A DNA stretch of 5,914 bases, taken from assembly GCA_017882935.1 (NCBI GenBank), contig JADGOP010000165.1, positions 1 to 5,914 on the forward strand, given 5' to 3'. The translations under genes and the position numbers were made by a program. The stretch is from Actinomycetota bacterium (GTDB lineage Bacteria > Actinomycetota > Acidimicrobiia > Acidimicrobiales > Iamiaceae). The notes beneath the pieces were generated by a model. The model saw nothing but the letters and a program-made list of their open reading frames with translations. It was not told where the DNA came from and made no database searches. Positions within the stretch are counted from its first letter, which is position 1. Each line of letters opens with the position of its first letter. Below, in pieces: positions 1 through 5,914 of this stretch.

Positions 1-565
1 AGAGCACCGTCGGCACGATGGCGACGAAGACGAGGGTGGTGCCGAGGTCGCCCTGGAGCAGCACCAGCGCGATGGGGATCCCCGCGGCCACCAGCAGCAC
101 GATGATGCGGCGCACGTCGAGCTCGCCGCGGAACTGTGCCGCGAGCGCGCCGATGCTCACGATCACCGCCACCTTCGCCAGCTCCGAGGGCTGCAGCTGG
201 AACATGCCCAGGTCGAACCAGCCCTGGTGGCCCTTGATGTTCGACCCGAGGGGGCTGAGCACCGCGAGCAGCATGAGCATGGCACCGATGTAGATGAACA
301 CGGCCCAGTCGCGCAGGTGGTGGTAGTCGACGAGCGCCACCACGCCACCGGCGATGGCGCCGAGCACGACGAACAGCAGTTGCTTGGCGGCGAGCGAGTA
401 GTGGTACGGCGGCCGGGCGCCGCGGGTGGCGCTGAAGACCATGAGCAGACCGAGCACGGCCACGCACCCGACCGCGGCGAGCAGCACCCAGTCGATGTGC
501 CGCCACGGCGCCGCCTGGTCGCGGCGCAGCGAGGCCATGGGCCGGTGGCCGGAGCGCGCGGCCAT
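1..565 (-). CDS. rodA: RodA, SEDS-family peptidoglycan glycosyltransferase (5' part, runs off the left edge)
   Basis: RodA polymerises lipid II into glycan strands in the cytoplasmic membrane as partner of PBP2 in the elongation complex. The window holds the first 188 codons; the frame is open to base 1, so the C-terminal half is missing. Translated by hand: a basic N-terminus, then hydrophobic segments at about residues 25-45, 60-80, 87-104, 130-145 and 153-170. Family signatures are KGHQGWFDLG (111-120), QPSELAKVA (125-133) and QGDLGTT (171-177); the last is usually QPDLGT. The KG-x-Q-x-W version of the first motif favours RodA over FtsW. The catalytic aspartate lies in a later extracellular loop outside the window. 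The ATG at 565-563 shares one base with the mrdA stop (TGATG), and a weak GGGG Shine-Dalgarno lies 7 bases upstream. ATG at codon 10 is an alternative start. Position directly after mrdA supports the assignment. Confidence 0.93.
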   Translation of the reverse strand, partial: MAARSGHRPMASLRRDQAAPWRHIDWVLLAAVGCVAVLGLLMVFSATRGARPPYHYSLAAKQLLFVVLGAIAGGVVALVDYHHLRDWAVFIYIGAMLMLLAVLSPLGSNIKGHQGWFDLGMFQLQPSELAKVAVIVSIGALAAQFRGELDVRRIIVLLVAAGIPIALVLLQGDLGTTLVFVAIVPTVL

Positions 566-2709
566 CAGTTCGCCCCGCCGGTGGCGTTGGGGCCCGACGT
601 CGTCGTCTCACCCGTGGTGCCCGACTGGGCGGTGGTGGTCGGGCCCTGCCCGAACACCGTTGTGTCGGGGACGCTGCCTGCAGGCACGCCTCCCGGGACC
701 GTGGTCGTCGTGGTGGACGACGGCGCGAGCGTGGTGGCGGTGGGGGGCGCGATCCACGGGATCGTCGGGGCGATCGCGGGGAAGGTGCCGGTGGCGGCCA
801 GCGGCTGGAACAGTTGGGCCACCACCGGTGCGGCGTTCACGGCACCGAAGCCGGCCTGCTCGACGATGGTCGACGCCACCCACTGCGGGTTCTGCGCCGG
901 CGCGTACCCCACGAACCAGGCGTTGTCGAAGCGCTCCTGGACGGTCTGCGCCGTACCGGTCTTGCCGGCCACGTCGAACTTCGTCATGTCGATGTTGTCG
1001 AAGACGCCTGCGGCGGTGCCGCCCGGCTTCGTGGCCCCGTCGAAGCCCGCCAGCATCGCCGCCTGCCACTCCGGCGGGATGTCGATGTGGCCCACCACCT
1101 TGGGAGCCGGCTTGTAGACGACCTGCTTCGGCTCGAACGCCTTGGTGACCTTGTAGAGCAGCGTCGGCTTGTAGCGGGTGCCGCCGTTGACGAGCTGCGA
1201 GTACGCGTTGGCGAGCTGCAGCGGCGTGACGTCGAGCTCGCCCTGGCCGATGGCGAGGTTCACCGAGTCACCCGAGTACCAGTCGGCCGTGGGATACACC
1301 TTCGGCAAGGCGTCGTGCAGCTTCTTGCGGTTGGCGGGGGTCGGCACCCGACCTGCGGCCTCACCCGGGAGCTCGATGCCCGTCTGCTTCCCGAAGCCGA
1401 AAGCCGCAGCGACGTCCTGGATCGGCGTCTGGCCGACCCGGCCGCGGGAGTTCCAGAGCTGGTCGCCGACCTTGTAGAAGTACACGTCGCTCGACGCCGA
1501 GATGGCCTCTGGCAGGGCGAAGGTACCCGTCCGGTCGCCGGCCGCGTCGTGGAACGTCGCGCAGGGCGCGGTGCACCCGATCAGCTGATAGCTCCCCGGA
1601 TCGTCGACCGGCGTCTGCGGGGCGATGACGCCCGCCTTGAGGCCCGCCAGCGCGGTGACGAGCTTGAACGTGGAGCCCGGCGAGTACACCTGCGACACCA
1701 CCCGGTTCAGGCCCGGGAAGTGCGCGGCCGGGTCGTTGATCGTCTTCCAGTCGCCGTTGCTGATGGCGGGCACGAAGAGCTTGGGGTCGTAGGTGGGGTT
1801 CGAGGCCAGCGCCAGCACCTGACCCGTCTTCGGCTGCATCAGGACGGTGCCGCCTGCCGGTGCCGGTGGGTAGCCGAGGGTGGCCGGACGCTGCCGGGCC
1901 GCCGCCAACTGGTCGGCCAGGGCCTTCTCGGCCAGTGCCTGGGCATTGATGTTGATGCTGAGGTAGACGTCGTCGCCGGGCACGGGGTCGGTGACGCTGA
2001 CCGTCCGCACGATGCGACCGGTGGGGTCGACCTCGACCACCTTCTTGCCCGGTGTGCCGCGCAGGTACTTCTCGAAGCTCTGCTCGACACCGGCGCGACC
2101 GACCTGGTCGTCCTTCTGGTAGGGCTCCTTCGAGTGCCGGGCGGCGCCCCACTGGGAGTCGCTGATGGGCCCGACGTAGCCGAGCACCTGCGCCGCGAGC
2201 GGGCCGTAGTGGTATTGGCGCAGCAGCTGGGTCTCGGCCATGACGCCCGGGAACTCGCTCGAGTGCTCGGTGAGGAACACGAGCAGGTTGTCGTCGATGC
2301 CTTCGGCGAGCGGCACCGGCTCGTACGGACCGACCCGGTTGTTGTTCAGCTTCTCCTTGATGTTCGCCAGCGTGAACGGCTTCTTCGGGTGCTGGTACTG
2401 GTTGAGCAGCCCGGCCAGGCGGCTGACCACGGCGTCGGCGTCCTTCACCTTGGCGAGCGCCTGGCGGTCGAGGGCCACGACCTTGGTGGGCGTGTTGTCG
2501 ACCAGCACGTTGCCGTTGCGGTCGAGGATCCGCCCTCGGGGCGGAGCGACGGTGAGCACCCGGGTCGAACGGTTCACCGCCACCTGGCTGTAGGCGGGCG
2601 CGTTCATCACCTGCAGGTACCAGAGGCGCGCGAAGAGCGCCGCGAACAGCGAGATGCACACGATGGCGACGACGCCGAGGCGCACCCGGGGGGAGGTCTC
2701 GGTGCTCAC
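565..2709 (-). CDS. mrdA: Penicillin-binding protein 2, class B transpeptidase of the elongation complex
   Basis: PBP2 cross-links peptidoglycan outside the membrane and works with RodA. The 714-residue product has a signal anchor at about 11-34, then the pedestal/dimerisation domain with the family motif PPRGRILDRNG (56-66), and a transpeptidase domain at about 285-640. All three catalytic motifs are present: SPGSTFK with nucleophile Ser346 and Lys349, SSD at 406-408 (the SxN motif, Asp being usual in PBP2), and KTG at 583-585. Residues from about 645 to 714 form a low-complexity Thr/Pro/Gly/Ser tail with a run of five Thr. No PASTA repeats are visible. Cys379, Cys383 and His387 lie between the first two motifs. 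The start is GTG at 2709-2707, overlapping the mreD stop by four bases (GTGA); a weak GGGG lies six bases upstream. The rodA neighbour favours mrdA over a septal ftsI-type gene. Confidence 0.95.
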   Translation of the reverse strand: MSTETSPRVRLGVVAIVCISLFAALFARLWYLQVMNAPAYSQVAVNRSTRVLTVAPPRGRILDRNGNVLVDNTPTKVVALDRQALAKVKDADAVVSRLAGLLNQYQHPKKPFTLANIKEKLNNNRVGPYEPVPLAEGIDDNLLVFLTEHSSEFPGVMAETQLLRQYHYGPLAAQVLGYVGPISDSQWGAARHSKEPYQKDDQVGRAGVEQSFEKYLRGTPGKKVVEVDPTGRIVRTVSVTDPVPGDDVYLSININAQALAEKALADQLAAARQRPATLGYPPAPAGGTVLMQPKTGQVLALASNPTYDPKLFVPAISNGDWKTINDPAAHFPGLNRVVSQVYSPGSTFKLVTALAGLKAGVIAPQTPVDDPGSYQLIGCTAPCATFHDAAGDRTGTFALPEAISASSDVYFYKVGDQLWNSRGRVGQTPIQDVAAAFGFGKQTGIELPGEAAGRVPTPANRKKLHDALPKVYPTADWYSGDSVNLAIGQGELDVTPLQLANAYSQLVNGGTRYKPTLLYKVTKAFEPKQVVYKPAPKVVGHIDIPPEWQAAMLAGFDGATKPGGTAAGVFDNIDMTKFDVAGKTGTAQTVQERFDNAWFVGYAPAQNPQWVASTIVEQAGFGAVNAAPVVAQLFQPLAATGTFPAIAPTIPWIAPPTATTLAPSSTTTTTVPGGVPAGSVPDTTVFGQGPTTTAQSGTTGETTTSGPNATGGAN

Positions 2710-3224
2710 CAGATGCCCCGGGGGTTGATGTAGTCGCGTCGCGGCTCGGTGAAGGCCCAGCGCATCATGCGCGTGGCGGGCAGCACCAGGACCGCGTTCA
2801 CCGCGGCGACGACGAGCATCACGATCCCCAGGTTGCCCTTCTGGAGGGACTGCTGTCCGAGCAGCTCCCCGCCGAGGGCGTAGAACAGCACGCCGGCGAC
2901 GCTGGCGGCCGCCGCGCTGGCCACGGGGATGAGCTTGCTCGACCGCAGCACGCCCGCGTTCAGCAGCCCGACCGTGTAGCCGATCACCGTGTAGACGAGC
3001 GACGAGAGACCCACCGGGCCAGACGCCATGAGGTCGAGCACGAGCCCGGCGCCGAAGCCCACCCCGGCGCCCGCCTCGGGACCGGCGGCGAGCCCTGCGG
3101 CGATGGCGGCGAGCAGGACCACGTCGGCCCGGGCGCCGGCGACGGGGATCTGCCCCGCGATGCAGGCCTGCACCACGAGCGCGATGAAGCAGACCAGCGA
3201 CACGCGGGCGTACTTCACCATCAC
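2706..3224 (-). CDS. mreD: Rod shape-determining membrane protein MreD
   Basis: MreD is a small integral membrane protein of the elongation complex that associates with MreC. The 172-residue product is almost wholly hydrophobic, with about five membrane segments near residues 6-24, 33-66, 74-92, 98-118 and 131-150. The central GFGAGLVLDL stretch (56-65) followed by GPVGLSSL (69-76) matches the most conserved part of the MreD family. The C-terminus is short and charged. Two adjacent starts are possible: GTG at 3224-3222 (four-base overlap with the mreC stop) and ATG at 3221-3219 (one-base overlap). A GGGAG site eight bases upstream of the GTG favours the GTG. The family is poorly conserved in sequence, so the call rests on size, the loop motif and the position between mreC and mrdA. 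Confidence 0.92.
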   Translation of the reverse strand: MMVKYARVSLVCFIALVVQACIAGQIPVAGARADVVLLAAIAAGLAAGPEAGAGVGFGAGLVLDLMASGPVGLSSLVYTVIGYTVGLLNAGVLRSSKLIPVASAAAASVAGVLFYALGGELLGQQSLQKGNLGIVMLVVAAVNAVLVLPATRMMRWAFTEPRRDYINPRGIW

Positions 3225-4069
3225 GGCGTCGGCTCCCAGAGGATGACCTTCACGTAGGACAGCCGGTCGAACTGCACGTAGGGCTGGATGTCGACGACCT
3301 GCTGCGTGCGGTCGGCCGAGGGCTTCACGCGCACCACCTTCGCCACCGGGATCTGCCCCGGGTAGGTGCTGGTGCCGATGCCGCTGGTGATCACCGGGTC
3401 GCCCGCCTTCACGCGGCGGTTGATGAGGATGCCGTCGTCGACCCGCAGCGGTCGGTTGGGGCCCATGCCGTGCGCCTGTCCCAGTGGTCCCATCTCGGTC
3501 GACCCGCGTTGCTGGATGCGGACGAAGAGCGACAGCTCGGGGTCGGTGATGAGCTGCACGGTGGACGTGCCGCCGTGGACGTCGGCGATGCGTCCGACCA
3601 GGCCGGCGTCGGTGACCACGGCCATGCCGGCCTTGATGCCGTCACCCGCGCCCTTGTCGATCTCGATGGTGTCCTGGAAGTTGGTGAGCGGTCCCGAGGT
3701 GACCTGCGCAACGGTGGTGGGCAGGCCGTGGAGGTACGGGATGCGCGCCAGCTTGAGGAACTGCTGGAGCTGCCGCTGGTCGACCTCGTTCTGCACGCTC
3801 TGTCCGCGCAGCCGGTCGACCTCACGCTGCAGCTTCTGGTTCTGGTTCTCGAGCTTCTGGTAGTGGAACGCCGAGTTCCACAGGTTGCCGACGGGGCGGA
3901 ACACCCACGACGCGCTCGAGCGCACCGGGTTGAACACACCCGCGACCACACCCCGTGCCGAGTCGACCGGGCCCGTGTTCCGGAAGTCGATCGTGAGCAC
4001 GGTGAGTGACGCGAGAACCAGGAGGATCAGCGTGAAGCGACGGCGACTGCCGCGCCGGGAGGGAGACAC
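3221..4069 (-). CDS. mreC: Rod shape-determining protein MreC
   Basis: MreC is a bitopic membrane protein whose extracellular part binds and activates PBP2-RodA. The 282-residue product has a basic cytoplasmic N-terminus (SRRGSRRR), one membrane segment at about 12-28, a coiled coil at about 67-106 rich in Gln, Asn, Leu and charged residues, and the paired beta-barrel domain at about 115-278. Family signatures are DKGAGDGIKAGMAVVTDAGLVGRI (138-161, the dimer-forming core) and GDPVITSGIG followed by YPGQIPVAKV (223-245). Length is typical. The start is GTG at 4069-4067; the only upstream in-frame codons before the mreB stop are four sense codons with no start, so no longer version is possible. 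No convincing Shine-Dalgarno is visible, which suggests reinitiation after mreB, whose stop is 12 bases away in the same frame. Confidence 0.95.
   Translation of the reverse strand: MSPSRRGSRRRFTLILLVLASLTVLTIDFRNTGPVDSARGVVAGVFNPVRSSASWVFRPVGNLWNSAFHYQKLENQNQKLQREVDRLRGQSVQNEVDQRQLQQFLKLARIPYLHGLPTTVAQVTSGPLTNFQDTIEIDKGAGDGIKAGMAVVTDAGLVGRIADVHGGTSTVQLITDPELSLFVRIQQRGSTEMGPLGQAHGMGPNRPLRVDDGILINRRVKAGDPVITSGIGTSTYPGQIPVAKVVRVKPSADRTQQVVDIQPYVQFDRLSYVKVILWEPTP
3233..3237 (-). promoter_or_regulatory. Shine-Dalgarno site deciding the mreD start
   Basis: GGGAG on the minus strand lies inside the end of mreC, eight bases before the GTG at 3224 and eleven before the ATG at 3221. The spacing favours the GTG, giving a four-base overlap between mreC and mreD. 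This is a spacing argument only. Confidence 0.5.
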
Positions 4070-4081
4070 TGACGAGGCGCG

Positions 4082-5122
<1,041 letters not shown>

Positions 5123-5132
5123 GGGGGAAGGG

Positions 5133-5137
5133 CCTCC
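5133..5137 (-). promoter_or_regulatory. Shine-Dalgarno site of mreB
   Basis: GGAGG on the minus strand lies ten bases before the mreB ATG, slightly longer than usual spacing. Part of it (5134-5137) could pair with CTCC at 5148-5151 across a ten-base loop. That is only four base pairs, so any masking of the site would be weak. Confidence 0.6.
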
Positions 5138-5169
5138 GGCGCAGCGGGGAGCTCGACGACGAGAGCGAA

Positions 5170-5199
5170 AGACTAGTGGTCGTCATCCGATCGCAACAA
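5170..5199 (-). promoter_or_regulatory. Weaker second candidate promoter upstream of mreB
   Basis: TAGTCT (5170-5175) fits TAnnnT. TTGTTG (5194-5199) is a poor -35 that keeps only the TTG, with an 18-base spacer. It would start about 50 bases nearer to mreB than the main candidate. It overlaps the inverted repeat at 5187-5211, so a protein bound there could affect both. Matches this weak occur by chance. Confidence 0.22.
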
Positions 5200-5211
5200 T
5201 CCGCCGATCGG
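5187..5211 (-). repeat. 7-bp inverted repeat at the start of the mre leader
   Basis: The arms are CCGATCG (5187-5193 on the plus strand) and CGATCGG (5205-5211), perfectly complementary and separated by 11 bases. Because the core CGATCG is itself a palindrome, the arms are also direct repeats. Measured from the predicted start near 5215, the element covers about +5 to +29. It could be an operator, a leader hairpin, or chance. The centre-to-centre distance of 18 bases does not equal exactly two helical turns. Confidence 0.4.
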
Positions 5212-5221
5212 GCTGAACCAC

Positions 5222-5249
5222 AGGCTATCGTGCGCCGCCCTGTTGTCAG
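5222..5249 (-). promoter_or_regulatory. Candidate main promoter of the mreB-rodA operon
   Basis: On the minus strand CTGACA (5244-5249) resembles the -35 TTGACA (5 of 6), and TAGCCT (5222-5227) fits the actinobacterial -10 pattern TAnnnT, with a 16-base spacer. Transcription would begin near 5215 and give a leader of about 93 bases before mreB. It lies in the gap between ndk and mreB, the expected place. Seen by eye; no score was computed. Confidence 0.5.
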
Positions 5250-5332
5250 GGTCGCGGCCTCCCACCAGCGCTGATGTGTCCCCGGATGTCGACCTGCCGC
5301 CGGGCGACCCCGACGATGGGCATCTGGGGCTG

Positions 5333-5746
5333 TTACGCCAGGCCGGGGAAGAAGAGCCCGATCTCGCGGGCCGCCGACTCGGGACCGTCGGAGCCGTGCA
5401 CCAGGTTCTCGGTGGTGGTGGTGGCGAAGTCGCCACGGATCGAGCCGGGCTGGGCGTCGTCGACGCTGGTCTTGCCCATGATCGTGCGGACCAGGTGCCA
5501 GGTGTTGTCGGCCGGGCCCTCGGCCACGATCGCGACGAGCGGCGAACGGGTGATGAACTCGATGAGGTCCGGGAAGAAGGGCTTGTCGGACAGCTCGGCG
5601 TAGTGCTGCTCGGCGAGCGCCCGGTCGATGGTACGCAGCTCGAGGGCCGCGATGCGGAGGCCCTTGCGCTCGAGGCGGGACACGATCTCACCGACGAGGC
5701 CGCGTTCGACGGCGTCGGGCTTGCAGAGGACCAGGGTGCGATTCAC
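5333..5746 (-). CDS. ndk: Nucleoside diphosphate kinase
   Basis: Ndk transfers the terminal phosphate of ATP to nucleoside diphosphates through a phosphohistidine, balancing cytoplasmic NTP and dNTP pools. With the GTG start at 5746-5744 the product has 137 residues, the normal family length, and begins [16 protein letters not shown], the usual N-terminus. Active-site residues are all visible: Lys9, Tyr49, Arg87, Thr93, Arg104, Asn114 and the phosphorylated His117 in [19 protein letters not shown] (100-107) is also typical. Minor oddities are GKTSVDDAQ (91-99) where GATNPxxA is common, and four Thr at 109-112. A GTG at 5788 in the same frame would add 14 residues (a Gly/Val run encoded by the G-rich tract) and is less likely. 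No Shine-Dalgarno is seen at proper spacing; a -10-like element so close to the start suggests a nearly leaderless mRNA. An ndk gene beside mreB also occurs in Streptomyces. Confidence 0.96.
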   Translation of the reverse strand: MNRTLVLCKPDAVERGLVGEIVSRLERKGLRIAALELRTIDRALAEQHYAELSDKPFFPDLIEFITRSPLVAIVAEGPADNTWHLVRTIMGKTSVDDAQPGSIRGDFATTTTENLVHGSDGPESAAREIGLFFPGLA

Positions 5747-5754
5747 GGCCGGTG

Positions 5755-5760
5755 AAACTA
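5755..5760 (-). promoter_or_regulatory. Candidate -10 element of ndk
   Basis: TAGTTT on the minus strand fits TAnnnT. It would place the transcription start near 5748, about two bases before the ndk GTG, so the mRNA would be nearly leaderless. No -35 match is seen: the bases 17 upstream are CTGGGG at the edge of the G-rich tract. Inferred from position only. Confidence 0.35.
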
Positions 5761-5781
5761 CCCCGCCCACCCCCACCCCCC
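5761..5781 (-). promoter_or_regulatory. Four-run G tract, potential G-quadruplex upstream of ndk
   Basis: The minus (ndk sense) strand carries G-runs of 6, 5, 3 and 4 separated by single bases T, T and C. This meets the pattern of four runs of at least three G with one-base loops, the class known to form stable parallel quadruplexes in vitro. It touches the -10-like element and ends 15 bases before the ndk start. Being on the non-template strand, it could fold when the promoter opens. Pattern seen directly; folding in the cell is inferred. Confidence 0.6.
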
Positions 5782-5914
5782 AGGCCACTGCCCTCTCTCC
5801 GGCCGGTCCGCGAAGCGTGGCGGTCCCGAACCGTTCGTGCCGCGCCTCGCAGGTCCAGCCCGGCTCGCTGGCGAGTCTCGAGACCGCGGAACCCGCCGCG
5901 CGAACCGATCCCTC
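5782..5914. other. Region upstream of ndk with no recognised gene
   Basis: Nothing identifiable is encoded in these 133 bases. The ndk frame on the minus strand stays open to the window edge, and a plus-strand frame is also open, but neither translation resembles a protein I know. Only a small hairpin (about 5869-5884) and the palindrome GTCTCGAGAC (5875-5884) stand out, both within chance expectation. The end of an upstream gene cannot be excluded. Confidence 0.4.

Larger units (their letters stand above)
5123..5332 (-). other. Intergenic region between ndk and mreB
   Basis: This 210-base gap holds the promoter-like elements, the inverted repeat and the mreB ribosome site listed separately. 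Just past the ndk stop there are two modest hairpins: CCCC/GGGG arms at 5308-5311 and 5326-5329, and CCCGG/CCGGG arms at 5281-5285 and 5300-5304. Neither is followed by a T-run, so I see no intrinsic terminator, and read-through from ndk into mreB is possible. No coding frame here looks real. Confidence 0.6.

Noticed and set aside
1361..2659. Minus-strand open frame of 432 codons in another frame within mrdA
   Set aside because: It is an out-of-frame Arg/Ala/Pro/Gly-rich translation; the real PBP2 frame covers the same bases.
814..2733. Long plus-strand open frame of 639 codons opposite mrdA, with smaller ones such as 227-1117
   Set aside because: It is a mirror of GC-rich codon use in mrdA. 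Its translation is Arg/Val/Leu/Asp-rich without any domain, while the minus strand encodes an unmistakable PBP2.
5281..5329. Rho-independent terminator after ndk
   Set aside because: The two hairpins are short or have large loops, and neither is followed by a T-run on the minus strand.
5747..5788. Extended ndk start at the GTG at 5788, adding 14 residues
   Set aside because: Ndk proteins normally begin at the (M/V)NRTL position. The extra residues are only the Gly/Val reading of the G tract and no ribosome site precedes them.
5875..5884. Perfect 10-bp palindrome GTCTCGAGAC
   Set aside because: Several palindromes of this size are expected by chance in about 6 kb, and it has no clear relation to a promoter.
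5789..5914. Possible end of an upstream gene, because the ndk frame stays open to the window edge
   Set aside because: Open frames of this length are common at this GC content, and the translation resembles no family I know. It cannot be settled within the window.

Overview
The window is high-GC DNA (roughly two thirds G+C by eye) carrying one gene cluster, with every gene on the minus strand. Read in the direction of transcription, from right to left, the order is ndk, mreB, mreC, mreD, mrdA (penicillin-binding protein 2) and rodA. RodA runs off the left edge. The GC content, frequent GTG starts, an ndk-mreBCD-pbp2-rodA order like that of Streptomyces, and a Thr/Pro-rich tail on PBP2 all suggest an MreB-containing actinobacterium. 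A member of Acidimicrobiia or a related lineage is my guess; the sequence does not settle it.

Layout, right to left. Bases 5782-5914 hold no gene I recognise. A very regular G-rich tract on the minus strand (5761-5781) abuts a -10-like element (5755-5760) just upstream of ndk (5333-5746). A gap of 210 bases (5123-5332) separates ndk from mreB. It contains a good candidate promoter (5222-5249), a weaker second one (5170-5199), a 7-bp inverted repeat (5187-5211) and a Shine-Dalgarno site (5133-5137). mreB (4082-5122) is followed after 12 bases by mreC (3221-4069). mreC, mreD (2706-3224), mrdA (565-2709) and rodA (1-565, partial) are then joined by overlapping stop and start codons, so the last four genes look translationally coupled.

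How the genes work together. MreB is a membrane-associated actin-like filament in the cytoplasm. MreC and MreD are membrane partners that link it to the wall synthases. RodA (glycan polymerase) and PBP2 (transpeptidase) form the core synthase of the elongation (Rod) complex. Ndk equalises nucleoside triphosphate pools; it is a conserved neighbour, not a known Rod component.

The coding genes are intact and conventional, and I see no previously undescribed system. The points most worth a second look are the G-quadruplex-type tract at the ndk promoter, the operator-like inverted repeat at the start of the mre transcript, and a Cys/Cys/His cluster in PBP2 where other PBP2s have been reported to bind zinc.
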